Assembly (NCBI GenBank): GCA_017407125.1
Contig: JAFQXE010000038.1
Coordinates: forward strand, 124,001-188,000
Source: Thermoguttaceae bacterium
GTDB lineage: Bacteria > Planctomycetota > Planctomycetia > Pirellulales > Thermoguttaceae
DNA: 64,000 nucleotides
Direction: 5' to 3'
The position numbers were made by a program, and so were the translations under genes. This document shows, in pieces, positions 1-9,700 of this stretch; within the stretch, counting starts at the first letter, position 1, and every line of letters starts with the position of its first letter. Under the pieces are notes generated by a model. The model was not told the DNA's origin. It did not search any database and saw only the letters and a program-made list of their open reading frames with translations.

Positions 1-655
1 TGAGCGTCCCTTCTGTAATCGTTGTTCCGGCAGAGTAAGTGTTGTTCCCCGCTAATACCTGCGTTCCCGTTCCGACTTTTTCGATCGCGGTTGGATAATC
101 GTCGACGTTGCTTCTGTAGGTGTTCATGATCTGCCCGCTGAAGGTTGCGTCTTTATTGGCTCCGCCGAGCTGATACGTGATTGTGTGACCGGAGGACTCG
201 TCGTTGCGAATAAATCCGGTTCCTTCCAGCGCGCCGATTGAAACGATTGCGTCTGTCGACATGGCGGTTCTGACATAGCATTTGTCGCCCAAGACCAAAG
301 TCCCCTGACTAAACCCGGCGTTCGTACTGGCGAAATACAATCCAGTATTCGCGTCCGAGTTATGAACGTTCATCGTTCCTGTAAACGCGGTGTTGTCCCC
401 TGTCAATTTGAGGTAATAGTTGACGCTTTTGCCGGTATAGTCAACAAACCCGCCTCCAGACAGATTTCTGGGATAGGAATGCAGCGACGCGTCTGTGATA
501 ACAAAATACACAGTATCGTAACTGTCGGTATCGATATTGGGCGCGTTATAAATCTCCCCGTTCGTATACGTGACAGTTTGCGCCATCGCGGGAACAATCG
601 CAGCGCACGCCAAAACAAAAATCGCCAAACAAAGGGTTTTCGGGAACTTCGTCAT
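1..655 (-). CDS. Secreted autotransporter-type beta-strand repeat protein (C-terminal part missing)
   Basis: The gene enters from the left edge; 218 codons are visible and no stop is reached. Reading from the ATG at 655, the protein opens MTKFPKTLCLAIFVLACAA and continues to a likely signal-peptidase site after AMA, so it should be exported. Near the visible end it has GTGTQVLAGNNTYSAGTTI followed by TEGTL, the hallmark of the autotransporter-associated beta-strand repeat (GTLTLSGNNTYSGGTTI type). It is probably a long beta-helical surface protein, and the missing C-terminus may carry a PEP-CTERM tail like other proteins here. A near-consensus promoter lies about 95 bases upstream. The exact function is unknown; adhesion or surface display is only an inference from the repeat. 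Confidence 0.8.
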   Translation of the reverse strand, partial: MTKFPKTLCLAIFVLACAAIVPAMAQTVTYTNGEIYNAPNIDTDSYDTVYFVITDASLHSYPRNLSGGGFVDYTGKSVNYYLKLTGDNTAFTGTMNVHNSDANTGLYFASTNAGFSQGTLVLGDKCYVRTAMSTDAIVSIGALEGTGFIRNDESSGHTITYQLGGANKDATFSGQIMNTYRSNVDDYPTAIEKVGTGTQVLAGNNTYSAGTTITEGTL

Positions 656-749
656 GGGAACAAACATGAGTTCGAGGTTTATTAAAAAGGGAAAATAATT
701 GTGTTTAATACTTACGTTTCATGCAGCGAATATATAGTTGCATAAATAT

Positions 750-778
750 ATTATACTCTAAAATTTAAAAGATGTCAA
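750..778 (-). promoter_or_regulatory. Sigma-70-type promoter for the truncated autotransporter gene
   Basis: On the minus strand TTGACA (773-778) and TATAAT (750-755) are separated by 17 bases, which is full consensus. The expected start near 743 leaves a leader of about 90 bases before the ATG at 655. Confidence 0.8.
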
Positions 779-859
779 AATTTTGGGGGAATTTTTATTA
801 ATATTTTGATGGATTTTTAAAAAATAGACAAATAAGACAGTTATATTATCCAATTGTTT

Positions 860-1180
860 TTAAAAGGAACGCAGAGACCGCAGACTACTCGCAGAATACG
901 CAGAAGCAAGCGACCATGTGTCATCTACGCCCGATTCTCGGGCTATGACACGATGTTCGCTTGCAAATATTTTAAAATTTTTTAAAAACATTTTAAAATT
1001 TTTTAAAAACCGGGCGGGAATCGTGGCGAAGACAACGTAGTTGGCGTAGTCGCCACATTCCCAGCCCGTCTGCGCTCTCTGCGAGGAGTCTGCGTACTCT
1101 GCGTTCAAAAAAAGTACAATCAACGCACCCCGACTCGCCTAATTGCTAATTGAAAATTGCTAATTGCTAATTCCCCGCCC
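860..1180. repeat. Intergenic repeat-rich stretch without a gene
   Basis: Between 656 and 1288 I see no convincing gene. The stretch holds short near-repeats of the word cgcagA (870-905), two direct copies of attttaaaattttttaaaaa (near 969-1008), a run of ctctgcg words (1075-1105) and a word repeat of aattgctaa (1140-1172). Similar words recur in other gaps of this window, notably 22090-22172, 29551-29596, 12020-12053 and 57747-57830, so this is dispersed intergenic repeat material rather than coding sequence. Confidence 0.6.
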
Positions 1181-1187
1181 CCCCAGC

Positions 1188-1216
1188 TTGACCTCGACGG
1201 GAAAAAGCGCTACAAT
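1188..1216 (+). promoter_or_regulatory. Promoter of the cupin-like secreted protein gene
   Basis: TTGACC (1188-1193) and TACAAT (1211-1216) with a 17-base spacer. A hairpin-like imperfect palindrome follows in the leader (1228-1248, cgatttccc / cgggaatcg), which could be an operator or a leader structure. Confidence 0.65.
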
Positions 1217-1288
1217 CTGAAATAAGTCGATTTCCCAATCGGGAATCGAGCAGTATTTTTCCCTAGTCAGAGAAAACGGAGAGAATCC

Positions 1289-2593
1289 ATGAAACGTTTG
1301 ATTTGTATCGTTCAGACGGGCGTTTTGCTTTGTCTGTCGTCGTTTTGTTTAGCTCAAACCCCGGAGGCAGACATGGCGTCTACCAGCGCATCTCAATTTG
1401 ACCAATATCGCTTTACGCTCTCGGACGCCGACGCCGTCGCGCGCCTGAAAAAGCGGATTCAGCAAGACCATCCCAACGTGGATTTCGGCGTCGTGGACGT
1501 TGCCTCGCCAACCCGGCTGACGTCTCCCGATAACGCTGTTACGTTCTGGTTTTTGTTCAAGGGAAAAGGGGAAATCCTCCTTCCCGCCGGGTACAGAACT
1601 CAAGAGGGCGACGGGGCGTTTTTCTCGTCCGGCTATCAGACCGACGCGACCCCAGCCGACCTGGCAGAGAAGCTCAATCTGATTGAAAAGAAATTCGATA
1701 CCGTCGCTACGGCGGTTCAGACGCCGGTTCGGGCGATTCTCGACCGCGCGACAGCCGGCAAGGACGCGGACGGAAACCCCGCCTTTGCAGGCGACGTCTG
1801 CGGCGAACTCTGGAAGCTGGAAGAGTCGAGCGTTCGTCCGTGGTCGAGCGACGCGGAAGTTCAGGCGGCTCTGGAATGGCTGTTTTCCGTCTACGGGAAG
1901 ATCGGCTGGTCGACAAAACAGGCGGACGGCTGGGAACCGATGATGAGCGGGGATCAGATTACTCTCGCCGCCGGTGAATCCGTTGACGTCCGGGGCGATT
2001 TCCGCGCTATGTACATTCGGCTCAACGGTCAGAAGAACCGCCCGACGTCCATGGTTCGGCGTCTGCGATTCCTCAAAGACACGGCGGGCGGCTGCAATCC
2101 GGGCTTCGACCCGTTCCGCCGACTGCTCCTGACGTGGAGTCCGTCCGGCAAAACCGAAGACGGGGCGAACCTGCTCAACAGCCACGCCGTCAACATCGCC
2201 GCCGACACGTCCCCGACGCATTTCCATCCCCGCGTTCCCGTAACCGGCGGCATGCCGCAGTACGAAATGTATCTCGTTCTCGACCCGGCGGAATACAATC
2301 TGGCGACCGGCTCCGACCCGTCCAGCCTGATTCTCTATCCGGATTTGGGGAACCTGACCCGATTCCTTAACGTCCCGCTCAAGCCGGGCGACTTTACCTA
2401 CATTCCGCCAAACACTGGACATCGCGGCATGAACGTGTTCGTTATCGTCATTACCCTGCCGGGATTCAAGCCGCACAACGAGCTGTACCTCGACGCCGAC
2501 ATCAAAGACCGCACCGACGGTCAGTCGCCGTTTAATCCCAAGAGCCTACTGAAAAAGAACTACGAGAATCTGGACGGGTTTATAGGGAAATAG
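1289..2593 (+). CDS. Secreted protein with C-terminal cupin-like fold
   Basis: This is a 434-residue protein with an N-terminal signal peptide (MKRLICIVQTGVLLCLSSFC, cleavage probably after CLA). The C-terminal half contains HFHPRVPVTGG (from about residue 311), a YEMYLVLDP strand and later a PPNTGHRGMNVFVIV segment. This His-x-His, Glu and later His pattern is typical of metal-binding cupin barrels, so a metal-binding or sugar-related role is plausible. The N-terminal half has no domain I recognise. The start is supported by a purine-rich GGAGAG just upstream and by the promoter at 1188. It appears monocistronic and is followed by dispersed repeats. Enzymatic activity cannot be assigned from sequence alone. 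Confidence 0.7.
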   Translation: MKRLICIVQTGVLLCLSSFCLAQTPEADMASTSASQFDQYRFTLSDADAVARLKKRIQQDHPNVDFGVVDVASPTRLTSPDNAVTFWFLFKGKGEILLPAGYRTQEGDGAFFSSGYQTDATPADLAEKLNLIEKKFDTVATAVQTPVRAILDRATAGKDADGNPAFAGDVCGELWKLEESSVRPWSSDAEVQAALEWLFSVYGKIGWSTKQADGWEPMMSGDQITLAAGESVDVRGDFRAMYIRLNGQKNRPTSMVRRLRFLKDTAGGCNPGFDPFRRLLLTWSPSGKTEDGANLLNSHAVNIAADTSPTHFHPRVPVTGGMPQYEMYLVLDPAEYNLATGSDPSSLILYPDLGNLTRFLNVPLKPGDFTYIPPNTGHRGMNVFVIVITLPGFKPHNELYLDADIKDRTDGQSPFNPKSLLKKNYENLDGFIGK

Positions 2594-2949
2594 GGATTCG
2601 TTTTACGCTTGCGGCGGCAGCCTCCAAACATACTTTTTCGCAGTCGAAAAACTCTGTCCTGCTGGTTCGCGGGCGTCTTCGCCCGCCCCCGTAGGCGGGG
2701 AGCCGATCCGCGCTACCGCGCGAGAAGTATAATAACCGCTCCCGTTGGTCGCTTTGCCCCACTGAAAACCTTTTTTCCTGAAGCGGGCGAAGACGCCCGC
2801 GAACCAGTTGTGCAAACGGGCTTTCCACGTTCTTTGATTTCTGGAATAGCGCACGCGGCTGACAGAAAATATTTCAGCCCTCTCTGTCAAAATCTCTCAC
2901 TCCCCTCAAACTTTCTCCCAAAATTATTAAAAAAAAACTGATTTTTTTC
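2594..2949. repeat. Dispersed intergenic element with paired 25 bp inverted repeats
   Basis: This gap holds no gene. A 25 bp sequence at 2662-2686 returns as a perfect reverse complement at 2783-2807, and each copy is itself a hairpin (GCGGGCG tctt CGCCCGC). Another copy of the same unit lies at about 6298-6322. The phrase ccgctcccgttggtcgctt at 2736-2754 recurs at 28295-28312 and 55267-55285. Two hairpin copies facing each other around a short core is the layout of REPIN elements. Confidence 0.7.
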
Positions 2950-2977
2950 TTGCAAGATTCAAAAAAGCTATTATAAT
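2950..2977 (+). promoter_or_regulatory. Promoter of the first Pmp-like PEP-CTERM gene
   Basis: TTGCAA (2950-2955), a 16-base spacer and TATAAT (2972-2977). The paralogous gene downstream has the same arrangement at 6641-6668, which supports both calls and implies co-regulation. Confidence 0.75.
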
Positions 2978-3043
2978 ATATACTAGTATTTTAAAAACCA
3001 TATCTTTAACTTTAACTCAATGCGCCAAACAGGAGCAAATGTT

Positions 3044-6000
3044 ATGAGTAAAAATCGATACGATTTCGTTTTCCGGTTCCGAGTTATTGCGTCCATGCTG
3101 ACAATCGGGCTTTTTGTTTTGACGTCAACCGTGACGGCAGAGGTTGTCGAACGTTACAACGCCGCAGGAGATTTGACTGCGTCTGGAACCGACGTCGGGG
3201 CTGTTCAAAAATCTACCGATAACGGCGGACCTGTCGCAGGCGACGTTATTAAGATTTCCGGTACGGCAACCCAGGCTACAAGTTACGGCGATCCGATTAC
3301 CAAGTTTACGATTCAGTCGACAACGCCCGGCACAAAGCAGACGATTAACGCGGGCAACACCCGATTGTACAACTTCAACGATGGCAATAAAACGTACGAC
3401 ATCACCTTGAAGGACTTGGATTTTCAAGGCTATCCAGATGCCGTCAGCAACGCAATCGGTTTGTATATGCACACCTCGCCTGCTTGCACGCTGGATATTA
3501 AAACCGACAACGTCTCCTTTACAGGATTCAAAAACGCCGGTTATCACGGCGGCGTCTTTGGTATTGACGGTTCCGGGAATCTGAAAATTACCGCGACCAA
3601 CGGACTCGTTTTTGAAGGCAACCGATCTAACGCCAGCACCGGCGGAGCGATTCACGTCAATGCTGGAACCTTTACAATTACGGCTGATACGCTCACGTTT
3701 AAGAACAATTATGCTAAAACGTACGGCGGAGCAATTAAAGCTGCCAGCGGGACGCTTACCGCCGATACAATTCTTTTTGACGGCAACAACACCGCCAACA
3801 ACGACGCAGGCGCGATTTACGCTTCCGGCTCTTTTACTATCAATGGCTCAAGCGCAGACGCTGTTACAACGGTCAACAATAACTACACCAAATACAAGGG
3901 CGGCGCGATTCGCTGCGACGGAACGCTGACGCTCAAAACCGGGACGTTCAATTTCACGAACAACTACAATACTACCAGTTCCGCTGATTACGCCTACGGC
4001 GGCGCGATTCACACTTCGTCTATCAGTACAGACGCCAAGAAAATCAACTTTGATTCTAACAAGTCCACGTATTACGGCGGCGGACTTTCCGTTAACGGAG
4101 GAACGCTCAAAGCCGACACGATTATTTTCAACAAAAACACGTCTGATAACCGCGGCGGCGCGATTTTTACCAACGGCAGTCTGACCATTACCGGCAATAC
4201 GATTAAATTTACAGACAACTTCGCGAACAACTTCGGCGGCGCGATTTTTAACAATAATGGCGACTCTACGCTCACTATTAATGGCAAAGACGTTCTGTTT
4301 TCCGGAAACCACATTTCCGCCAACGACAGCGGATCGATTCATGGCGGAAACGTAACTCTCAACGGGATGGACGCCGACTCCGTCTTTACGTTCAAAGAAA
4401 ACTATTCGAAGTATTACGGCGCCGCGATTAACTCAAACGCGGTGTCGCTCAACACCGGTACGTTCAACTTCACCGGCAACTACGAAACAGCCAGTTCAAG
4501 CTCGTATTCCTACGGCGGCGCGATCAGCTGCACGTCGCTTACAACCAACGCCAAGGAGATTAACTTCGACGGCAACACGTCCAGGTACTACGGCGGCGCA
4601 ATTGCTCTCAAAGGCACAGGCTCTGGCGCTATAACGCTTCAAGCCGATACGATTATGTTCAACGGTAACAAAGCGGATTATCAAGGCGGCGCGATCTTTG
4701 GCAAACCAATTACAGTCCGCGGCGAAACGGTCAGCTTTACAAATAACTCAGTTACAGGCTCCGGCAACAGCGCTTGCGGCGGCGCAATTTACTCGTCTTC
4801 AGGAGCCGTAACCTTCGGGCAGGCTGGCGACTACGAGGCGGGCTACGGCGTTTACACCTTTTCCGGGAATTCCTGCAATCGTGAAGGCGGCGCGATTTAC
4901 GCCTCTGGAAACACAACGCTGAACGGGAAATCGTTTACGTTCTCCGACAACACGGCTGAAACCTGGGTTGGCGGCGCGATTCGAGTTTATGCCAGCAACG
5001 AACTTAATCTGACCATAAATGGCGAAACGACGTTTACTGGCAATACGGCGGGCGCTGGCGGCGGCGCAGTTTATACTCGAGGCGTCGTAACCGCAAATCA
5101 GTTCGTAACATTTGCGAATAACGTTTCTGCCAGCTCAGGAGGCGCGATCTACGCTCAGGGCGCTGCATCGATTCAAGGTTCGGTTGTGTTTAATAAGGGC
5201 GTTGAATTCTCCGGCAATACTGCTGCCACGAATGGCGGAGCGATTTACGCATACGGCAATGTCACCTTTGCGGGAGCTGACTCTGAGGGAACGTTCACAA
5301 ACAACGTTTCCAACAACGGAGTCGGAAACGATCTGTATCTGGTTAATGCGTCTTCCATTTTGACGTTCCAGGACGCCGGAACCTATTCCTTCGACGGCGG
5401 CATCTGCCTGGCTACCGAAGGCGCTCAGACTGTTATCAATCAGGCGCAAGTTACGATTGCCGGTCGAGAAGACGACGATACCAACGCTTATCAGCTTCAA
5501 ACCGTTTCCATTTCCAACGGCGGCCAACTGACGGTTGAACTGGACAACATCAATTCCGCAACGGGAACCTTCACGCTCAACGACAGCAGCAGCGTTTTGG
5601 AATTCAGAACGGAATCCGCAGACGCCAAGCGCTTTGACAATGCAATCGCCGGCTCTGGAACGATTCTCAAAACCGGCTCTGGAACGTTGGCTCTTAACGG
5701 AACGGACGACAAACCTATTACCGCCAACTCCATGACAGTTAACGAAGGCTCGCTTCTGTTCAAAGGATATTATGAAGGCGATTTGACGATTGAAGACGGA
5801 ACGCTGTTCTCGCCGGGCAACTCCGTTGGAACGCTGACCATGAAAGGCGACTTCACCGCTGAATCCGGTTCGACGCTTCTGTTTGAACAGGACGATACGG
5901 GAATCGACCAGCTGATTATTCTGTCCGGCGGAACGATCAACATTGCAGATGACGCTATTCTTCAGATGGCAATGACAAGTCCAGTTCCCGGTAAGACGTA

Positions 6001-6220
6001 CACGCTTATTGAAATGGAAGACGGGCTGCCAAGCGAATACTCGTCCGACGAATTCTGGAATGGGCTTCTTACGCCTGCCAGCGCGTATGCCTGGAACTTA
6101 TACGTAGACGGCGGCATCCTTTACGCCTCTGTTGACTCCAACGCCGTTCCGGAACCGTCGACCTGGGCGCTGCTGGTTCTCGGCGCGATGGGCTTGCTGT
6201 GTTGGCGGAAACGAAAGTAA
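3044..6220 (+). CDS. Pmp-like GGAI/FxxN repeat surface protein with PEP-CTERM tail (paralogue 1)
   Basis: I place the start at 3044, giving MSKNRYDF and 1058 residues, because aggag (3031-3035) is correctly spaced for it and the paralogue at 6758 has the same leader (caatgcgcc.acaggagcaaa) and start. The frame opens earlier at 3020, but that would run through the ribosome binding site. A signal peptide ends near VTAEVV. The middle consists of some fifteen copies of GGAI-type motifs alternating with FxxN motifs, the signature of chlamydial polymorphic membrane protein repeats, predicting a parallel beta-helix. The C-terminus is VPEPSTWALLVLGAMGLL followed by a basic CWRKRK, a PEP-CTERM sorting signal, so the protein should be processed by an exosortase. 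No autotransporter barrel is present. Adhesin or surface-layer function is inferred. Confidence 0.85.
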   Translation: MSKNRYDFVFRFRVIASMLTIGLFVLTSTVTAEVVERYNAAGDLTASGTDVGAVQKSTDNGGPVAGDVIKISGTATQATSYGDPITKFTIQSTTPGTKQTINAGNTRLYNFNDGNKTYDITLKDLDFQGYPDAVSNAIGLYMHTSPACTLDIKTDNVSFTGFKNAGYHGGVFGIDGSGNLKITATNGLVFEGNRSNASTGGAIHVNAGTFTITADTLTFKNNYAKTYGGAIKAASGTLTADTILFDGNNTANNDAGAIYASGSFTINGSSADAVTTVNNNYTKYKGGAIRCDGTLTLKTGTFNFTNNYNTTSSADYAYGGAIHTSSISTDAKKINFDSNKSTYYGGGLSVNGGTLKADTIIFNKNTSDNRGGAIFTNGSLTITGNTIKFTDNFANNFGGAIFNNNGDSTLTINGKDVLFSGNHISANDSGSIHGGNVTLNGMDADSVFTFKENYSKYYGAAINSNAVSLNTGTFNFTGNYETASSSSYSYGGAISCTSLTTNAKEINFDGNTSRYYGGAIALKGTGSGAITLQADTIMFNGNKADYQGGAIFGKPITVRGETVSFTNNSVTGSGNSACGGAIYSSSGAVTFGQAGDYEAGYGVYTFSGNSCNREGGAIYASGNTTLNGKSFTFSDNTAETWVGGAIRVYASNELNLTINGETTFTGNTAGAGGGAVYTRGVVTANQFVTFANNVSASSGGAIYAQGAASIQGSVVFNKGVEFSGNTAATNGGAIYAYGNVTFAGADSEGTFTNNVSNNGVGNDLYLVNASSILTFQDAGTYSFDGGICLATEGAQTVINQAQVTIAGREDDDTNAYQLQTVSISNGGQLTVELDNINSATGTFTLNDSSSVLEFRTESADAKRFDNAIAGSGTILKTGSGTLALNGTDDKPITANSMTVNEGSLLFKGYYEGDLTIEDGTLFSPGNSVGTLTMKGDFTAESGSTLLFEQDDTGIDQLIILSGGTINIADDAILQMAMTSPVPGKTYTLIEMEDGLPSEYSSDEFWNGLLTPASAYAWNLYVDGGILYASVDSNAVPEPSTWALLVLGAMGLLCWRKRK

Positions 6221-6640
6221 ATTTTAAACGCGAGGCTTTCGCTTTGCGGCGGAAGCCTCCAAAAAACTTTAACGCAGCCAAAAAAACTCTGACCTGCTGG
6301 TTCGCGGGCGTCTTCGCCCGCCGAAGGAATAAAGCCCCGCTGAAAACCTTTTTCGCAGCCAGTAACCACTCTGGATCGCGGACGTAAGTCCGCAACCCTA
6401 ATCTTTTTCGTCTATTCGTACGTTAAATTTTCGGTTTCATCGTACATTTCGCGTAGGACGAAGATTTTCGTTTTTTTATTCGGCGGAATTACGTCCGCGA
6501 TCCAGTAAGATTTTCGATTTCATCGTACTGCGTGTGCGGGGCGGCTGATAAAAATTGCATTCTCCATTTTTCCTATTTTATCACCTCTCAAAACCCTCAA
6601 ACTTTCTCTTGGAATTCTCAAAAAATCCCAGAATTTTTTA
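6221..6640. repeat. Dispersed repeat region between the two Pmp-like genes
   Basis: No gene is evident. At 6245-6322 the sequence resembles 2606-2686 (ttgcggcgg.agcctccaaa, then the GCGGGCG/CGCCCGC hairpin). Another unit, ctggatcgcggacgtaa at 6371-6387, returns inverted at 6489-6505, again forming two facing copies with about 100 bases between. The copy at 6371 continues into a gtccgc arm, giving a GCGGAC gtaa GTCCGC hairpin. Related copies occur at about 22061 and 48441-48464. Confidence 0.65.
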
Positions 6641-6668
6641 TTGCATTTTTTAAAAAAGCGATTATAAT
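6641..6668 (+). promoter_or_regulatory. Promoter of the second Pmp-like PEP-CTERM gene
   Basis: TTGCAT (6641-6646), a 16-base spacer and TATAAT (6663-6668), about 90 bases before the start codon. It matches the promoter layout of the upstream paralogue. Confidence 0.75.
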
Positions 6669-6757
6669 TAGTACACGTGTATAAATGGACAGCATTATAC
6701 ACATATCCAGTTGACATATTATAACCTTAAATCAATGCGCCGACAGGAGCAAAATTT

Positions 6758-9700
6758 ATGAATAAAAATCGATGCAGTTCAGTTTACAGTTTCCTGGCAA
6801 CAGCGGTCATGACGGCGGCGGTTGTCGGTTTGTCATCAAGCGCAATGGCAGACGTTGTCGAGCGTTACAACGCCGCGGGAGATTTGACGGCTTCCGGTAC
6901 AGAGGTCGGCGCTGTTCAACAATCTGCCGATAATGGCGGACCAGCCGCAGGCGACGTTATCAAGATTTCCGGTACGGCTACTCAAGCTGTAAGCTACGGC
7001 AATCCGGCTACCTCGTTTACAATTCAGTCGGCAACGCCCGGCGTCAAGCAGACGATAAACGCGGGTACAACCCGATTCTACAACTTTAACGACGGCGCCA
7101 AAACGTACAACGTTACGCTCAAAGATCTGGACTATCAGGGAAACGAAGCGATTGTAACAAACTGCATCGGCGTTTTCTTCCATTCCAGCCCGTCAATTAC
7201 AATGAATCTGACGCTGGACAACGTCACCTTTACCGGGTTCAAGGAAAAAGAATACACTGGCGCGGTCTTCGGATTCGACAGCGGAACGCTGAATATCAAC
7301 GCGTCTAACGGCGTCGTCTTTGACGGCAATCGCGCTGAAGGAACCGGATCAGGCGAATACCGCGGCGGCGCGATTAACGTATCGCAAAGCGGCTCGTTGA
7401 CGATTAACGTTGCCGACAATGACGTTATTACGTTCAGAAACAACTACGCTACGACGTGCGGTTCCGCTATCAACGTTGGTCAGAAGAACACGCAGATTCC
7501 AGCAACTATCAATGGAAACAGTCTTTTTGAAAGCAACTCCTCTGGCAAGTGGGGCGGCGCCGTTCACGTTTGGGGAAACTTGACGTTTAACGGAGACACG
7601 ACGTTCACTAACAACAAGGGAACCGGGTCTGACGGCGGTGGAATTCGTCAGGAAGGCGATGGCAAATACACCATCAAGTTCAACGGCGACGTAACCATGA
7701 CAGGCAATACCGCGCCTGCGGCAGCCGGCGGCGCAATTTGCTCAAATGGAATCACGATGGAAAGCGGCTCTATCAACTTTACAAACAACTCTGCCAAAAC
7801 CTACGGCGGCGCTATTCGTGTAACAACAGGCGATCTTTCCATGAAAGCCAACTCAATTACGTTCGATGGAAACCACGTCTCCGGCAACGACGGCGGCGCG
7901 CTCCAAATTTCTGGAAACGTTTCGATTACTGGAACTGGCGTCAACCCTGTTGTTACATTCAATAAAAATTACAGCGCATACTATGGCGGCGCAATCAACT
8001 GTAAAGCTTTAACTTTAACAACAGGAACGTTCAATTTCACGAACAATTACGATACCGCCAGTTCTAATAAATATTCTTACGGCGGCGCGGTTTACTGTAC
8101 GTCCATTAGCGCAGACGCGAAAAAGATCAATTTCGATTCCAACTCGTCCAAGTATTACGGCGGCGGACTTGCCGTTAACGGCGCTGGAACGATTAAAGCC
8201 GATACGATTATTTTTAACAAGAACTCGTCCGCTAACCGCGGCGGCGCGATTTTTACCAATAACGATCTGACCATTACAGGCGATACGATTAAATTCACGG
8301 ATAACACTGCGAACAACTTCGGCGGAGCGATTTTTAACAATAATGCATCCTCTACGCTCACTATTACAGGCAAAGACGTTTTGTTTTCCGGGAACCACAT
8401 TTCCGCCAACGACGGAGGAACTATTTACGGAGGGAATGTAACTCTCAACGGGGCTGACGCTGACTCCGTCTTTACGTTTGATAAAAACTACACGAAGTAT
8501 TTCGGCGCTGCGATTAGTACAAACGCGCTGACTATGAATACCGGGACGTTCAACTTTACCGGCAACTACGAAACCGCCAGCGATTCCAGATATTCCTACG
8601 GCGGCGCGATTCACTGCACGTCGATTTCAACCAACGCCGCAGAGATTAAATTCGATTCCAACACATCGCGTTACTACGGCGGCGGGATTTCTGTTTCCGG
8701 CAGCGGCGGAACAATTCAAGCTGATACGATTACGTTCAATAAAAACAAAGCCGATCTTTTCGGCGGCGCAATCCATTTAAACGGCGGAACGCTGACCGTT
8801 AAGGGCGACGACGTCAAATTTACGGACAACTCCGTTACAAGCGCTAACGGCGACGGCGGAGCTATTCGCGGCGTAAACAGCGCGGCTGTCGTTTTTACTG
8901 GTCTTGACGAAGAATCTGCCATGCTCTTTAGCGGGAACACATCGACAAGATATGGCGGCGCGTTGAGCGTTTCTTATATAACAATGTCAACAGGCTCGTT
9001 TACTTTCGAAAATAACTCCACTGGATCCCTGGGCGGGGCGATGTATGCGGCAACCGTTACGTTCTCCGGCGATGGAACAGTTGGAACGTTTACCGGAAAC
9101 GCTGCCGAAGTTGGGAACGACATCTACTTTTTCGACGCTAATTCCGTTTTGACGTTCCAGAATGCTGGAACGTATTCCTTCGACGGCGGCATTTATATGG
9201 ATAGCGAAACCGCTCAGACGCTTATCAATCAGGCGCAAGTTACCATTGCTGGTCGAGAAGGCGACGATACCAACGTTTATCAGTTGCAAAACGTTTCCAT
9301 TTCCAACAGCGGCAAACTGACGGCTGAACTGGACTATATCAATTCCGCAACGGGTACCTTCACGCTCGACGACAGCAGCGTTTTGGAATTCAAAACGGAT
9401 TCCGCAGACGCCAAGCGCTTTGACAACACAATCGCCGGCTCCGGAACGCTTCTCAAAACCGGAGAAGGCGTTCTCGCTTTAGACGGAACGGAAGAACATC
9501 CCATCACCGCCAGCTCCTTGACTGCTGAAGGCGGCTCGCTGTTGTTCAAGGGCTTCTATACCGGCGATTTGACGATTAAAGACGGCGCGCTGTTCTCGCC
9601 GGGCAACTCCGTCGGAACGCTGACCATGGACGGCGACTTTACTGCAGAATCCGGCTCGACGCTTCTGTTTGAACAGGACGAGACGGGAATCGACCAGCTG

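Noticed and set aside
1349..2476. 375-codon frame antisense to the cupin-like gene
   Set aside because: Same reason: a GC-rich shadow without signal peptide, ribosome binding site or domain.
3020..3043. Earlier ATG for the first Pmp-like protein
   Set aside because: It overlaps the conserved aggag ribosome binding site, and the paralogue starts at the equivalent later ATG.
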